DNA of 64,000 bases, taken from Microbacterium sp. zg-B185. Lineage in GTDB: Bacteria; Actinomycetota; Actinomycetes; Actinomycetales; Microbacteriaceae. The DNA is taken from NCBI RefSeq assembly GCF_030246885.1, contig NZ_CP126739.1:248001-312000 (forward strand). The letters are read 5' to 3'. The notes under the pieces were generated by a model. That model did not search any database, was not told the origin of the DNA, and saw only the letters and a list, made by a program, of their open reading frames with translations. Made by a program: the position numbers and the translations under genes. Of this stretch, positions 52,858 to 62,802 are shown in pieces. Position 1 is the stretch's first letter; each line of letters begins with the position of its first letter.

Positions 52858-52899
52858 AAGCCCCGCGATCCCTTGTAAACACTGGGATCGCGGGGCTTT
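52858..52899 (+). terminator. Rho-independent terminator after the tRNA remnant
   Basis: A perfect 13-base stem (gccccgcgatccc at 52860-52872, complement at 52884-52896) can extend by two A-T pairs at its base. It has an 11-base loop and is followed by tttc. It is the strongest terminator in the window and lies just after the tRNA-like 3' end, consistent with being the original terminator of that tRNA gene. The rest of 52665-53119 holds no gene I can support. Confidence 0.85.
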
Positions 52900-53119
52900 C
52901 ACTTGCCCAGGGGAGGCGTCGATCGCTGGCATCAGCCGAGGGGGTTGACTCAGGGCTCACTCAACAGGGCTACCGGACCCAGTCATCAACGGTAGAAATG
53001 CCGCATGCTCAACAGGATCGATCGTGCTGCCGGAGTCGGCCACGGCTCGGTCACGGTCGCGCCGCGCGGTGAGGTGATATCCCAGCGGGGTGGCTGCCCT
53101 ATGGAACGGTCGGGCGCCT

Positions 53120-54286
53120 TCACTTTGCCGCGGGGGTGAACTTCTGGAGGAATGCGGTCAGTTTTGATTCGTAAGACTGCGGGTCGACATTCCAACTTTG
53201 GATGTGGCCCGCGTCCGGCACCGGGACGTACTGCGCGTCGGGGAGCGAGTCCGCGAACTGCTGGCTCTCGCTCGGCGGCACGAGCGGATCTGCGAGTCCC
53301 TGGAAGAGCAGGATCGGGAGCCGTTCGAAGGTCTCCGTCTGGTCCAGTTCGTTGAGCACCCCGAGATCGATGCCGCCCCGCCGGCTCACCGCAAGCTGCA
53401 CAAGGCCGCTGAAGGCCCCGAGGTGGAGGCGGTCGGCCTGGTGCTGAAGCACTCCGGACCAGTTGAGGACGGGCGCGTCGAGCACCATGCCGACGACTTG
53501 GTCCGCGTACTCGGACTGGTGCATGAACTGGGTCACGATGCTGCCGCCCATCGAGTCCCCGTACAGCACGAACTGCGTTGCTCCCTGCCCGACCGCATAC
53601 TGCGCGGCGGCTTCCAGGTCGCGCCACTCCGTCTCACCGAGCGCGAAGAGCCCGTTCGGGCTGGGCGGTGACCCCGCGTCGTTCCGGTAGCTGATGATCA
53701 ACGCGGGCAGGTCGGCATCCACGATCGTCGACAGCGGCCGCAGCGCGCTCTGACGGAGACCGTCGATCCCATGGACGAACAGCACCCAGGTCGATCCGGT
53801 CCCGTCGACCTGCCACGCGGGCATCACGCCAAGCTCGCCTTCGATGTCGACGGTCGTAAACGGGATGCCCAGTGCCGCGGCGGGATCGGTGTTCCACACG
53901 TTCGGGTTGAGAAGCACCGTGGTGCCTACCGGCAGATCACCGACAATCCCCGAGATCGGCCGGGTGACCGTGGTGCCGGTCGAGGCGGAAACCGGACCGA
54001 CGATCGCGGACCCGGACTGCGGGCCCGCCGCGGTGTCCCACACGAGCCCATACGTGCCAACCCGCTGGCCGGCGTCGGTCTTGGAAAGGGTGACCTCGCC
54101 ATCGGTGACTGAGATCACCTCGCCTGCCGCCGTCGTCATGTCGTGGTGCGGGACCAGGAGCGCCTGCGCGCTGAGAAGGGGGATGACCACTGCGGAGGCG
54201 AGCGCGGCGATCGCGACCGAAGCACCGACAATCCAGGGCCAGCGACGCCGGCGATGTCTCGGCGCTGCGTGCTCGGGTTTGCCCAA
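53120..54286 (-). CDS. Membrane-anchored alpha/beta hydrolase
   Basis: This roughly 388-residue protein has an N-terminal basic stretch and a transmembrane segment (WPWIVGASVAIAALASAVVI), a beta-rich region of about 120 residues and then an alpha/beta hydrolase domain. The nucleophile Ser lies in VLYGDSMGGSI, the Asp probably in GLADPLVP and the His in PDAGHIQSW. TTG 54286 is chosen: it lies five bases after a GGAGG and begins right before the basic/TM region, whereas the long frame upstream is not protein-like. It acts outside or at the membrane as an esterase or peptidase of unknown substrate, and is the first chromosome-like gene right of the island. Confidence 0.83.
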   Translation of the reverse strand: MGKPEHAAPRHRRRRWPWIVGASVAIAALASAVVIPLLSAQALLVPHHDMTTAAGEVISVTDGEVTLSKTDAGQRVGTYGLVWDTAAGPQSGSAIVGPVSASTGTTVTRPISGIVGDLPVGTTVLLNPNVWNTDPAAALGIPFTTVDIEGELGVMPAWQVDGTGSTWVLFVHGIDGLRQSALRPLSTIVDADLPALIISYRNDAGSPPSPNGLFALGETEWRDLEAAAQYAVGQGATQFVLYGDSMGGSIVTQFMHQSEYADQVVGMVLDAPVLNWSGVLQHQADRLHLGAFSGLVQLAVSRRGGIDLGVLNELDQTETFERLPILLFQGLADPLVPPSESQQFADSLPDAQYVPVPDAGHIQSWNVDPQSYESKLTAFLQKFTPAAK

Positions 54287-55302
54287 TCCAACCTCCAAGA
54301 CGACAGCGCTGCAGGGCATACCCCACAGGAAGACGGGACAGGGAAACTGAAATCCTGCTTCCGCGAACCACCATACTGGGCGACCGTGCGGGCGAGGGAA
54401 CGACCCTGGTCCGCAGACACCACGGAGCGCGATCGTCTGCGAGGTTCTCCCTCTCACTCGACCGAAACCGGAACCAACCTCATGGACCGGCCCCGCTGGC
54501 CGCCTGGATGTACGGGGACGCTGAGGGAACCTTCCTTGCTTGGCGACACAGCGCACCTCCCAGGGACGCCCGTCATCGCCAGTCATCGGGGCAGCGCCGT
54601 GGCCGTCGCGCGTAGATGGAGTCGATTGACTCAAGCGGGCACCGCGCCCGTGCCACGACACTGCACGTGGGCGCCTCATCTGCGGATCCGGCGGCACACG
54701 ACCAGTTTCAGGAAGAGGCAGACATGCCGGGCACACTTCACTACGCGGTGAAGACCTCGTCGGGGGAGCCGGATCGGCGGACCGGAGTGGCCGCGCCCAT
54801 GACACGTTCGTGTTCGGATGCGGATGCCGTGGCGGTCCACCCCCGCGCGACAGCGTTCACAGGGCTGCGGGCTGCGGGCTGCGGGCTGCGGGCGAATCGT
54901 GAACGTGTCATCGGTGCCAGGACCTGTCGATGCATACGGCGGCGACGTTGCGTACCACGCGGCGAAGGTGGCATGGTCGGGCTGACGCGTGCGACCGCGA
55001 TCGATACGGCCGTGGCTGGCATCAAGGTCAAGAAGCTGGTCCAGACGGAGTCACGATGGCCACCCCTGCCCGGGATCCGCAGCTGGAATCTTGAACTGCC
55101 GTCGAGTACGCACAAGCTAAGCGATCGTGGCGGCAGCGCGATCCTTCCGGAGAGTTTGATGTCGAGCGGCTCGGTTCAGTATCGCTCGCCCGACTGATGT
55201 CCTGGGATCCAAACGCACGCTTGCGCTTGACCTGGTGGCTGGCACACGGTTTTTGCTCGGTTCGTACAGCTGCACCACACTCACCCAGAGGATCAACTGC
55301 CC
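54287..55302. other. Long stretch without a recognisable gene
   Basis: About 1 kb separates the hydrolase from pyruvate oxidase. Open frames on both strands give arginine/proline/serine-rich sequences with no motif. A plus-strand ATG at 54724 opens a short frame (MPGTLHYAVKTSSGEPDRRT) without family resemblance. A heptamer repeat at 54862-54893 is the only clear structure. Promoters for the flanking genes must lie here. Decayed genes are likely, but I cannot identify them. Confidence 0.6.
54862..54893. repeat. Tandem heptamer repeat (gggctgc)x4.5
   Basis: Four perfect copies of gggctgc plus a partial fifth lie in non-coding DNA. No coding or regulatory role is evident. Copy number may vary between isolates by slippage. 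Confidence 0.9.
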
Positions 55303-57027
55303 ATGGCCACTGTCGCAACGAACATCGTCAAGACCCTCCGCGCCAACGGTATCGACCACGTCTACGGTCTTCCGGGTGACTCCCTAAACGGGTTCACCGA
55401 CGCACTTCGTAAGGACGGCAGCGTCCGTTGGGTGCACGTGAGGCACGAGGAGTCTGCGGCCTTCGCGGCCGCGGCGGATGCAGCGCTCACAGGAGACCTC
55501 GCCGTGGTGGCGGGCTCGTGCGGGCCCGGGAACCTGCACCTGATCAATGGTCTCTATGACGCCAACCGCTCGCGGGTGCCGGTGCTCGCCGTCGCCGCTC
55601 ATATCCCGACGAGCGAGATCGGCACCGGGTACTTCCAGGAGACGCACCCGCAGGAGCTTTTCCGCGAGTGCAGCGTCTACGTCGAGTACGTCGCCGATCC
55701 GAAGCAGATGCCGCGCCTGCTCGAGATCGCGATGCGTGCGGCGATCGAGCTGCGCGGAGTCGCGGTGCTGGTCATCCCTGGTGACATCGCCCTGTCGGAG
55801 GTCGCGGACGATCGCGCGGTGGTCATCGAGCGCACTCGTCCGGTGATCGTGCCGAGCGGCGGCGAGCTCGAGCGCGCGGCCACACTGCTGAACGCCGCGA
55901 AGAAGATCACGATCCTCGCCGGTGCCGGCGTTGAGGGAGCGCACGACGAGGTCATCGCCCTGGCCGACCGGCTCTGCGCGCCGATCGTGCACGCACTGCG
56001 CGGTAAGGAGTTCATCGAATACGACAATCCCTTCGATGTCGGTATGACGGGTCTTCTCGGGTTCGCATCCGGATACCGGGCCATGGAGTCGGCCGACACC
56101 CTTCTGGTGCTGGGTAGCGACTTCCCCTACGAGCAGTTCTACCCGGAGCACGCGACGACGATCCAGGTCGACATCCGGGGCGCGCAGCTGGGGAAGCGGC
56201 ATCCCCTCGATCTCGGACTCGTCGGTGACGTCCGCGCGACGGCCGAAGCCCTGCTGCCGCGGCTCGCTGAGAAGAGCGACCGAGAACACCTCGACGACGC
56301 GACCGCCCACTACCGCAAGACGAGGGCGAAGCTCGATGACCTCGCCACCCCAACCAAGGCGGGCCGGCCGATCCACCCGCAGTACCTCGCCAGACTGTTG
56401 AACGAGCAGGCGGCGGATGATGCGGTCTTCACCGCGGACGTCGGCTCTCCCACGGTGTGGGCCGCCCGCTACTTCTCGATGACCGAGAACCGGCGCCTGA
56501 TTGGATCGTTCACGCACGGATCCATGGCGAACGCCCTGTTGCACGGCATCGGTGCCCAGGTGTCACATCCTGACCGCCAAGTGATCGCCCTCGCGGGCGA
56601 CGGCGGCCTGGCGATGATGCTGGGCGAGCTGCTGACACTTACGCAGAACCACCTCCCGGTCAAGACCATCGTGGTGAACAATTCGTCGCTGAACTTCGTA
56701 GAGCTGGAGATGAAGGCCGCTGGGTTCGTGACCTACGGCACCGAGCTCACGAACCCGAGTTTCGCCGCGATCGCTGAGGCCATGGGCATCTTCGCCCGCC
56801 GCGTCGAGAACAGCAAGGACCTGCCGGACGCCGTCCGCCAGGTGCTGGAGCACGACGGACCCGCACTGCTGGATGTCGTCACCGAACGCCAGGAGCTGTC
56901 CATGCCGCCGGCGATCGAGGCCGCGCAGGTCAGGGGCTTCGCGCTGTACGCGATCCGCACCGTCATGTCGGGTCGAGGCGACGAACTCCTCGATCTCGCA
57001 CGCGCGAACTGGCGCCAATTCCTCTAG
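55303..57027 (+). CDS. poxB: Pyruvate oxidase / pyruvate:quinone oxidoreductase
   Basis: This 574-residue ThDP- and FAD-dependent enzyme decarboxylates pyruvate to acetate, passing electrons to quinone or oxygen. The N-terminal glutamate that activates ThDP lies in VRHEESAAFAAAADA. The pyrophosphate-binding motif is LAGDGGLAMMLGELLTLTQN, ending VNNSSLNF. The central FAD domain includes LAGAGVEGAHDEVIALADRL. The C-terminal tail (FALYAIRTVMSGRGDELLDL) resembles the membrane-recruiting end of PoxB. Acetolactate synthase is less likely given PoxB-like features such as VPVLAVAAHIPTSEIGTGYF. It has its own upstream region. Confidence 0.92.
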   Translation: MATVATNIVKTLRANGIDHVYGLPGDSLNGFTDALRKDGSVRWVHVRHEESAAFAAAADAALTGDLAVVAGSCGPGNLHLINGLYDANRSRVPVLAVAAHIPTSEIGTGYFQETHPQELFRECSVYVEYVADPKQMPRLLEIAMRAAIELRGVAVLVIPGDIALSEVADDRAVVIERTRPVIVPSGGELERAATLLNAAKKITILAGAGVEGAHDEVIALADRLCAPIVHALRGKEFIEYDNPFDVGMTGLLGFASGYRAMESADTLLVLGSDFPYEQFYPEHATTIQVDIRGAQLGKRHPLDLGLVGDVRATAEALLPRLAEKSDREHLDDATAHYRKTRAKLDDLATPTKAGRPIHPQYLARLLNEQAADDAVFTADVGSPTVWAARYFSMTENRRLIGSFTHGSMANALLHGIGAQVSHPDRQVIALAGDGGLAMMLGELLTLTQNHLPVKTIVVNNSSLNFVELEMKAAGFVTYGTELTNPSFAAIAEAMGIFARRVENSKDLPDAVRQVLEHDGPALLDVVTERQELSMPPAIEAAQVRGFALYAIRTVMSGRGDELLDLARANWRQFL

Positions 57028-57036
57028 GAAAGCGGA

Positions 57037-57501
57037 GTGTCTGGGGGCATAGCGAGGACCTCAGGATCCACTGCCGAAGAGCAGTACCTCGAGGCGATCG
57101 CTCGAATCCGGGCGTCGGGGATGACGGGCAATCGCGCCCGCCCGCACCTCGCGTACGGGGAGTGGCTCCGCCGGGAAGGGCGGCGCCAAGATGCCCGGGA
57201 ACAGCTGCGGGTCGCGCACGAGTTGCCGTCGACTATGGGCGCCGAGGCGTTCGCCGAACGCACCGCCCGGGAGTTGCGCGCGACAGGCGAGTATCCGCGA
57301 ACGCGCACCGCTTCGCCGGCGACCGCACTCACTGACCACGAATTGCAGATCGCTCGACTGGTCGCGACGGGCGCGACATCCCGGGAGGTCGGTGTGCAGC
57401 TCTTCCTGAGTCCTCGGACGATCGAGGCTGACCTGCGCAACATCTTCCGCAAGCTCGGCGTCACCTCTCGGCGCCAACTCAGGGAGATGCGGCTCCCCTG
57501 A
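57037..57501 (+). pseudogene. C-terminal remnant of a LuxR-family ATPase regulator
   Basis: The 154-codon frame encodes the end of a large LuxR/AAA regulator. It contains helical repeats (ARPHLAYGEWLRREGRRQDA, EQLRVAHELPSTMG) then the DNA-binding domain LTDHELQIARLVATGATSRE with VGVQLFLSPRTIEADLRNIF and RKLGVTSRRQLRE. Full-length members have about 900 residues and an N-terminal ATPase; both are missing. The frame begins ten bases after the poxB stop at a GTG with no ribosome site. The HTH is intact, so a free DNA-binding fragment cannot be ruled out. A possible fragment of the same family lies at 311-430. Confidence 0.75.
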
Positions 57502-57520
57502 ACCCCAGGTTCGGAGCGAT

Positions 57521-57898
57521 TCATCTGTCAGTGTGCACGTGTCGACCCTGCGATCGGCTCGGGACGTCGGTCGCGGACGATCTTTGAAGGATCGCCGCGA
57601 TCTCCGCTCGGGCACGCTGCAGCCGTTCGATGCTCAGGGACAGGTCGGCGACGATCTCCGCGAGCGCCTCTGGCGATGCGTCACCGCGTCCGCCGACATG
57701 CGCGATCTGTTCGAGCGGTACTCCGAGCGCCCGGAGGCGCCGAATCTGCAGCAGCCGCACAAGGTGGCCCACCTGATACTGCTTGTAACCGTTCGACATC
57801 CGGTCTGGCACGTCGAGGATCCCGACGCGGTGGTAATGGCGCACGGCGTTGACGGTGGTGCCGGCGAGATCCGCGACCTCCCGTGTGCTCCATCCCAT
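57521..57898 (-). CDS. MerR-family transcriptional regulator
   Basis: This 125-residue protein has an N-terminal winged HTH (WSTREVADLAGTTVNAVRHY, then HRVGILDVPDRMSNGYKQYQ). A dimerisation helix follows (LALSIERLQRARAEIAAIL-like segment at 95-115). It has no cysteines for metal binding, so it senses something else. ATG 57898 has AAAGGGA eight bases upstream; ATG 57916 is possible. A MerR-type promoter with a 19-base spacer lies 65-95 bases upstream on the same strand, implying autoregulation. The divergent alpha/beta hydrolase gene is the likely second target. Confidence 0.88.
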   Translation of the reverse strand: MGWSTREVADLAGTTVNAVRHYHRVGILDVPDRMSNGYKQYQVGHLVRLLQIRRLRALGVPLEQIAHVGGRGDASPEALAEIVADLSLSIERLQRARAEIAAILQRSSATDVPSRSQGRHVHTDR

Positions 57899-57962
57899 GA
57901 GGCGGTCCCTTTTCATTCGGCGGACATGTCTGCGGTGCGTCCGCGCGTGAGAATCGGACCTC

Positions 57963-57993
57963 ATTCAACGCCCTGTGCCGGGCACAGGGTCAA
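57963..57993 (-). promoter_or_regulatory. MerR-type promoter with dyad in a 19-bp spacer
   Basis: On the minus strand, ttgacc (57993-57988) is followed by exactly 19 bases and then ttgaat (57968-57963). The over-long spacer is the hallmark of MerR-activated promoters. A perfect dyad, ccctgtgcc-g-ggcacaggg (57971-57989), occupies the spacer where MerR dimers bind and untwist DNA. It drives the merR-like gene starting at 57898. Control of the divergent hydrolase from the same operator is inferred. The remainder of 57899-58282 contains no gene. Confidence 0.75.
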
Positions 57994-58204
57994 GCGATGC
58001 GGTGAGTATGCGGAACGCCACACCGCTTCCGCGTCCTCGATCACAGGGTGCACCGCGTCTCCGCCGGGGGCAACGCGAGCTTGATCAGGTAGTCGGCGAA
58101 CCCGAGGGTGGCAGCGGCAGGCCAGGCCCCGCAGGCGTGGCGCGTGGTGCCGGCCTGGCATGTCTGACGAGCCGATACGGCGTCGAGAGGCCGGGAGCGC
58201 TTGA

Positions 58205-59159
<955 letters not shown>

Positions 59160-59246
59160 AGGACGGACGTGTCGTGAATGCGCGGAGTAGGGCGTCTTCA
59201 ACGAGGCTCGCAGCGTCCACTGCGCCGGGTTGGCCGGAGATCCTGG

Positions 59247-59277
<31 letters not shown>

Positions 59278-59427
59278 CGGTCTACGGCCTCGCGGGAAAG
59301 TCGTCCGGAGATCGGCATCCGCACCCACGCGGATCAGCTGCCGGTCTTCCTGACCCCACTCACGAGTGGGTTACGAGATGAAACCCGTCTAGGACCCGGG
59401 CCAGACCGCGACTCTAGACTCAGTTCA

Positions 59428-60138
59428 ATGGTCACCACCCGACACCTCAGCGACACGGCGCGAGCGAACTGGAGCTCCCTGCTGTCAGCACTCATCGGCG
59501 TGGGGGGCGCGCTGGCCATCGCCGCGATCAATGGTGAGCTGGCCCGCATGGACCTGATCTTCCTGGGCATCAGCGTCTATCTGTTCGCCTGGCCGTCGTT
59601 CGCGGCGATCTACCTCGTCTGGACCCATGCTGCGTACGCGGCGCACAGCTCGTGGGAACTGGGCGTCCGTGCACAGCGGGAGAGCGAGTCCCGGCGTCAC
59701 TGGTGGTCGACGCTCCTGGGCTACGGCGGCGCGTCCAGTTGGACACTGACGGCCGCCCTCGTCGCGGTGCTCGTGACCGTCATCATCGCCCAGAATCCCG
59801 CGTACCGCAGCGACCTGCTGTACGTCGCGCTGGGCCTGCTGTGCGTGGCCGCCTCGTGGGCGCTGATGGTGTATTCGTTCGCGCTGCAGTATCTGCGGCT
59901 GGAGGCGGGTGACCCCCAGGTGCAGCACGTCGACGTCGCGGTGGACGGGCACGCCCGGTTCGGCGATTATCTGACGCTGGCGGTGCTGGTCTCCACGATG
60001 GCGGCGACCGTCTCGGCGACAATCCGCACGCGCCCTGCCTGGTCGCTGGTGCGCACGAACGTCCTGTTCGCGTTCACGTTCAACTCGGTGATCGTGGCGA
60101 TGGTGGTGTCGCTTCTGCTGGGGGGTCTGGTCGGCTGA
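59428..60138 (+). CDS. DUF1345 integral membrane protein
   Basis: This 236-residue protein has about five or six hydrophobic helices ([85 protein letters not shown]) and a conserved central [10 protein letters not shown]. These features define DUF1345, a family of unknown function in the cytoplasmic membrane. ATG 59428 is chosen; the frame extends upstream through the G-run but that part is not protein-like. Its 3' end overlaps the MmcQ/YjbR gene on the other strand by about 59 bases. Confidence 0.85.
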   Translation: MVTTRHLSDTARANWSSLLSALIGVGGALAIAAINGELARMDLIFLGISVYLFAWPSFAAIYLVWTHAAYAAHSSWELGVRAQRESESRRHWWSTLLGYGGASSWTLTAALVAVLVTVIIAQNPAYRSDLLYVALGLLCVAASWALMVYSFALQYLRLEAGDPQVQHVDVAVDGHARFGDYLTLAVLVSTMAATVSATIRTRPAWSLVRTNVLFAFTFNSVIVAMVVSLLLGGLVG

Positions 60139-60526
60139 CCGGTGCCGTGTCGTCCCGTTCCGCCCGGAGATACTTCGGCGCCTGCACCCGCCAGGCCTCG
60201 GTCACCAGTTCGGTGAGATGATCCGGGTCGATGCCGCGCATTCGGAACGCCACCTTCGGCTCGCCCCACGTCGTGGTCGTGCGCAGGAACACCTCGGGAG
60301 CCATCTCGACCAGGGCGAGCGCGTCCAGCCGATCGGCCACTTTCACTCCGACCACCAGTTCGGCGGAGATCACGGCACGAATGTCCGGCGGGATGCTGGG
60401 CCATGGGTGGCACTCCCACGCGTAGAGCTTGCCGCGCACGAACCATGCCGTGCCCCCGGTCGTGTCGCGCTCCTCGGAGCCGGGAAGTGCGGACGCGATG
60501 CGTCGCAGGTCGTCGAGGTCCGCCAC
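60080..60526 (-). CDS. MmcQ/YjbR family protein
   Basis: This 148-residue small alpha/beta protein contains [57 protein letters not shown] and [15 protein letters not shown]. These match the MmcQ/YjbR (CyaY-like fold) family, proposed DNA-binding proteins of unknown role. GTG 60526 gives the standard family start; the longer frame upstream is not conserved. It converges with and overlaps the DUF1345 gene, and is divergent from the kinase-like gene with 91 bases between their starts. Confidence 0.85.
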   Translation of the reverse strand: MADLDDLRRIASALPGSEERDTTGGTAWFVRGKLYAWECHPWPSIPPDIRAVISAELVVGVKVADRLDALALVEMAPEVFLRTTTTWGEPKVAFRMRGIDPDHLTELVTEAWRVQAPKYLRAERDDTAPVSRPDPPAEATPPSPRSPS

Positions 60527-60617
60527 GAACCCGACCCTACGCCGCACCCACGACAGCAGTGCCACCGGGTGGGGGTCGGCACGCGCCGCAGCCGGGTGGC
60601 TTCGGTACAGTGACCGG

Positions 60618-61505
60618 ATGGCATCCGAGCCCTCGGCCGTCGACGCTGCCCGCATCGACGAGAAGCTCGTCAGGATGCTGGTGCGCGAGCAGTTCCCGCA
60701 GTGGGCGCAGCTTTCGCTCACGTTCGTCGAGCGCGGCGGCAACGACCACCGCATGTTCCGGCTCGGCGGGGACCTGGTGGTGCGGTTGCCCAGCGCACCC
60801 GGCTATGTGGCACAGGTGCAGAAGGAGCAACAGTGGCTGCCGCGTCTTGCTCCGGCGGTACCGCTGCCGATCCCCGTCGTGCACGGCTCGGGCCGCCCGA
60901 GCCGGGACTTTCCCGCTCCCTGGTCGATCTACAGCTGGCTGGCCGGTGAGCCCGCCGCGCGCGTGAGCATCGACGATCCAGTGGGACTGGCCGCCGCGCT
61001 GGCCGAGTTCCTGGTCGCGCTCCGGCACGCCGACACGACGGGAGCACCCAGGCCGGGGCAGCACAGCGCCTTCCGCGGTGGTCCCCTGCAGCACTGGGAC
61101 GACGAGATGGGAGATCTGTTCGCCCGCCTCCAGGGTGCGCGACGCGCGGACGCGCAGGCGCTCTGGCGCGATGCCCTGGACGCGCGATCCACCGGCGAGC
61201 CGGGCTGGGTGCACGGCGACGTGTCCCTCAACAACCTGCTCATGCGCGACGGCCACCTGGGCGCGGTGATCGATTTCGGATGCGCGGCGGTGGGTGATCC
61301 GGCGTGCGACACAGTCATCCTGTGGACCTTCTTCACCGGTGAAGCGCGCGCCGTGTTCCGGCGGGAGCTGGCGGTGGACGACGCGACCTGGATGCGCGGG
61401 CAGGGCTGGGCGTTGTGGAAGGCGCTGATCATGCTCACCAACATCCCGGCGCAGCAGCGCGCCCTGGCCGACCACGTGCTGGACCAGCTGCTGAGAAGCA
61501 GATGA
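60618..61505 (+). CDS. Aminoglycoside phosphotransferase-family kinase
   Basis: This 295-residue protein-kinase-like phosphotransferase has catalytic loop GWVHGDVSLNNLL (Asp, with His and Asn) and metal-binding Asp in AVIDFGCAAVGDPACD. The N-lobe includes FVERGGNDHRMFRLGGDLVV, with RLPSAP holding the ATP-binding position. It belongs to the broad APH/ChoK family, which phosphorylates aminoglycosides, macrolides, homoserine, choline or sugars. Nothing points to a resistance gene specifically; chromosomal copies like this are common in Actinobacteria. ATG 60618 is the first Met in the conserved region. Confidence 0.87.
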   Translation: MASEPSAVDAARIDEKLVRMLVREQFPQWAQLSLTFVERGGNDHRMFRLGGDLVVRLPSAPGYVAQVQKEQQWLPRLAPAVPLPIPVVHGSGRPSRDFPAPWSIYSWLAGEPAARVSIDDPVGLAAALAEFLVALRHADTTGAPRPGQHSAFRGGPLQHWDDEMGDLFARLQGARRADAQALWRDALDARSTGEPGWVHGDVSLNNLLMRDGHLGAVIDFGCAAVGDPACDTVILWTFFTGEARAVFRRELAVDDATWMRGQGWALWKALIMLTNIPAQQRALADHVLDQLLRSR

Positions 61506-61625
61506 GCATCGCCGATCACTGACGGATGCCGCGGGGCGAAGGGAGGTCGCTATCGCGAAGGTTGCGCCCTGCGCTGGTGTCCGCCTACGCCACCGGCTTC
61601 GAATGCCGTCGCGCCGAACGTGCGC

Positions 61626-62120
61626 TCAGTAGTACTGCTTGGCGGCCGCCACCCGGATCGAGTCCTGCGTGATGTCGTGCCACCCGAGCGCGATCTCGGC
61701 TGCGGTGCCGGCCGGAGTTTCAGCGGCTTCGATGATCCGATCGCGGAGCAACTCGCCGTCTTCCCAGCCGGTGACGTCCAAAGCGATGACATCCAGGGAT
61801 CGGCCGCGGCTTCGCTCAATGGTTGCGTGCAGTCGCGTGGCGGCCTGACCAGCCGTGGACAAGCAGGTCCCCTCACGCAGCGCGCCCCCGTGCGTGTAGA
61901 CGACGAACAGGTGATTCAGGCGTGGTTGGGCGGCGGCGTACTCGCCGAGCTCAGCGCATATCCGGCGGAGCCGCTTCTGCGCGGAACGGCGTGATGATTC
62001 GGCGGCGAGGTCAACGCTCCACACCATCGCCGTCGGTAACACCGATCCAGCGGCTTGGGCGACGGCCAGCGGAACGAGGACAGGAAGCTGGTCGCCTCGA
62101 ACGATGATGTCTGCAGTCAT
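61626..62120 (-). CDS. Hypothetical protein
   Basis: This is a 164-residue soluble protein of unknown function. It contains LPVLVPLAVAQAAGSVLPTA, a basic helix SSRRSAQKRLRRICAELGEY and a conserved-looking core LNHLFVVYTHGGALREGTCL. No catalytic motif is recognised. It has a GAGGA ribosome site before ATG 62120. It lies 181 bases beyond the TctB gene on the same strand, so it could be distal in that transcript, though no functional link is visible. Confidence 0.7.
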   Translation of the reverse strand: MTADIIVRGDQLPVLVPLAVAQAAGSVLPTAMVWSVDLAAESSRRSAQKRLRRICAELGEYAAAQPRLNHLFVVYTHGGALREGTCLSTAGQAATRLHATIERSRGRSLDVIALDVTGWEDGELLRDRIIEAAETPAGTAAEIALGWHDITQDSIRVAAAKQYY

Positions 62121-62301
62121 GGCATTTCCTCTGGTCGGCGTCACGAACGAACGTGCCGACCAGACTTCCCGGCTCACCATGTCTGCGGACCGAACCGCAG
62201 ACATCCATGACCCTACGTCATGTTCGCCGTGAGGAGCAGATCCCTCCCGCTTTGCACTGCGCACACGCGACCTGCCGCTTGACCACATTCGCGGGGTGCC
62301 A

Positions 62302-62802
62302 TTATCCCCATCCAGTCAGCAATGCCGGCGGAACGTGGATTGCCAGCAGCACGATCAGAAGATTCAGGACCACCCCGAAGCTGACCACGGATATCGCGAT
62401 GTATATCCAGCTTCGACCCCCGGAGAAGCGAAGCACCGCGACCAGCCAAAGCAGGGACGCGTAGAAGAACGGAACCACGAGGGCCAGTGCTGGCAACGCG
62501 ATCAGCCACAGAACCCAGACCAGAACTCGTCGGCGTATGACCGACGAGTCCAGGACTTCACCGTCGGTGACCGATGCGCCGAGATCCGTCACCTCGCCGT
62601 CGACGACGGATTCACCCGCCATCACTTTTCGCAAGTCCCGGCCGAACCCGTACCCTGATGCAAGGGCACCCCCCACGGCAATGAAGGCGGGGAACCAGTA
62701 CGTGGGACTGGCGATCGCGCCCAGCGCCAGTATTGCCGCTGCGGTGAAGACGATGAAGACGACTCCCGTCGAGATCACGCGGATAACGCTGAGGTTAGGC
62801 AC
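62302..62802 (-). CDS. tctB: TctB-type small membrane subunit of a tripartite tricarboxylate transporter
   Basis: This 166-residue protein has four predicted helices (IRVISTGVVFIVFTAAAILALG, WFPAFIAVGGALASGYGFG, VLVWVLWLIALPALALVVPF, SWIYIAISVVSFGVVLNLLI) with a hydrophilic loop after the second. This is the TctB layout. It starts at GTG 62802 inside the end of tctA (eight-base overlap), so translation is coupled. With TctA and an extracytoplasmic TctC it imports a di- or tricarboxylate or aromatic acid driven by an ion gradient. Confidence 0.82.
   Translation of the reverse strand: MPNLSVIRVISTGVVFIVFTAAAILALGAIASPTYWFPAFIAVGGALASGYGFGRDLRKVMAGESVVDGEVTDLGASVTDGEVLDSSVIRRRVLVWVLWLIALPALALVVPFFYASLLWLVAVLRFSGGRSWIYIAISVVSFGVVLNLLIVLLAIHVPPALLTGWG

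Noticed and set aside
54616..55197. Plus-strand open frame of 193 codons before poxB
   Set aside because: It is Arg/Ser-rich, contains the heptamer repeat and has no motif. It is more likely non-coding.
60618..61505. Aminoglycoside resistance gene
   Set aside because: Only the general kinase motifs of the APH family are present. Nothing in sequence or context supports antibiotic resistance.
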